From: Desulfuribacillus stibiiarsenatis | GTDB lineage: Bacteria; Bacillota; Bacilli; Desulfuribacillales; Desulfuribacillaceae | NCBI RefSeq assembly: GCF_001742305.1 | Contig: NZ_MJAT01000006.1 | Span: 1-64,000, forward strand | Reading direction: 5' to 3' | DNA: 64,000 nt | Shown: one piece after another, positions 63,685-64,000 of the stretch | Layout of the letters: every line of letters begins with the position of its first letter | Numbering within the stretch: the stretch's first letter is position 1 | Translations under genes and position numbers: made by a program | Notes under the pieces: generated by a model | The model's input: only the letters and a program-made list of their open reading frames with translations | The model's database searches: none | Told to the model about the DNA's origin: nothing

Positions 63685-64000
63685 TCAGGCCATCTGACCT
63701 ATATTAATTGATTGGCCTAGGAAAATAGTTACGGAAAAAACTGTAAATTTAAATGGTATAATCTTGGTTATATCTTGCGATTTGAGCAAAAAGGAATTAT
63801 ACCTATGACGTATTTCTGAAATATAGAATTATATTTCAGAAATACGTTTTTTATTAGGACTTTTGATATTTGTTATAAGCGTTAAGACATAGAATTCTAT
63901 TTCTTATAATCGCGAAATATGATGGATGCTTATCTTGGTGGTTGTAAGTATAATAAAGACATAACAAAGATTCATCGATTAAACATCGCTGAATCTCGAT
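63685..64000. other. Gene-poor window end
   Basis: Besides the short transcription unit, a 6-bp stem AGGCCA/TGGCCT (63687-63718) follows the hydrolase gene. A frame from ATG 63919 is open to the window edge, but no ribosome site precedes it and I cannot assign it. Confidence 0.4.
63754..63853 (+). ncRNA. Candidate small RNA: extended -10 promoter to strong terminator
   Basis: TGGTATAAT (63754-63762) is an extended -10 element. About 45 bases later a perfect 18-bp hairpin (63808-63825 and 63830-63847, loop GAAT) is followed by TTTTTT. The predicted transcript is about 85 bases with no gene longer than four codons (ATGACGTATTTCTGA after AAAAGGA). It could be a small RNA or an attenuator leader of a gene beyond the window. 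Confidence 0.4.

Noticed and set aside
63919-64000. Open frame running out of the window from ATG 63919
   Set aside because: There is no ribosome site, and the 27 visible codons match no family I recognise.

Overview
The window is a low-GC chromosome segment of an endospore-forming member of the Bacillota. Most of it keeps the gene order known from Bacillus subtilis: comEC, holA, rpsT, gpr, spoIIP, yqxA, lepA, hemW, hrcA-grpE-dnaK-dnaJ-prmA-rsmE-mtaB, yqeW, rpsU, yqeY, nfeD/yqeZ, floA, yqfC-yqfD-phoH-pgpH-ybeY-cdd-era-yqzL-recO, glyQ-glyS, ccpN-ppsR-ppdK, dgt-like, yqxD, dnaG, sigA, trmK, yqfO. Sporulation genes (gpr, spoIIP, yqfC, yqfD) mark a spore former. An [FeFe]-hydrogenase-like protein, a 2[4Fe-4S]-type ferredoxin domain, a four-cluster ferredoxin plus cytochrome b pair and pyruvate phosphate dikinase point to anaerobic or facultative energy metabolism. 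A Desulfuribacillus-like organism would fit, but that is a guess from gene content.

Bases 1 to about 4250 are accessory. They hold the 3' end of an IS21-family element (istB), a group II intron that has lost its 5' part and whose reverse transcriptase is broken by one extra A in an A7 run, then three small cargo units in one orientation: a VOC-family protein, a frameshifted DUF1697 gene, and a toxin-antitoxin pair with a broken RelE-type toxin. Each cargo unit is followed by one imperfect palindrome of 66 to 139 bp bounded by TAAC and GTTA. The sequence right after each GTTA boundary is complementary to the 5' box of the next site (7 of 7 and 6 of 7 bases), as in circularised integron cassettes with attC sites. 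I read this as a decaying, integrase-less integron-cassette-like array lying just upstream of comEC. This is the most unusual part of the window.

From 4252 to 58740 the window is mainly housekeeping: DNA uptake, replication (holA, dnaG), translation (rpsT, rpsU, lepA, glyQS, era, ybeY, prmA, rsmE, trmK, mtaB), heat shock (HrcA/CIRCE operon), sporulation and sigma A. Inserts into the conserved order are a CoA-binding protein, a Fur-box-controlled ferric iron ABC transporter (14921-18386), deoC, and a ferredoxin/cytochrome b unit without a catalytic subunit (27230-28919). Regulatory signals that can be read directly include a CIRCE operator, a T-box leader with a UGGA antiacceptor before glyQS, Fur-like boxes, a sigma F/G-type promoter before gpr and many factor-independent terminators.

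From 58793 to the end the content is more lineage-specific: a minus-strand [FeFe] hydrogenase homologue with an unusual TSCCCPMW motif, a divergent NitT/TauT-type ABC transporter operon, a small ferredoxin, an isochorismatase-family hydrolase, and a short promoter-to-terminator transcription unit that may make a small RNA. Several starts are unusual: nfeD apparently uses CTG, ppsR may use ATT, and era, dnaG, phoH and others use TTG.
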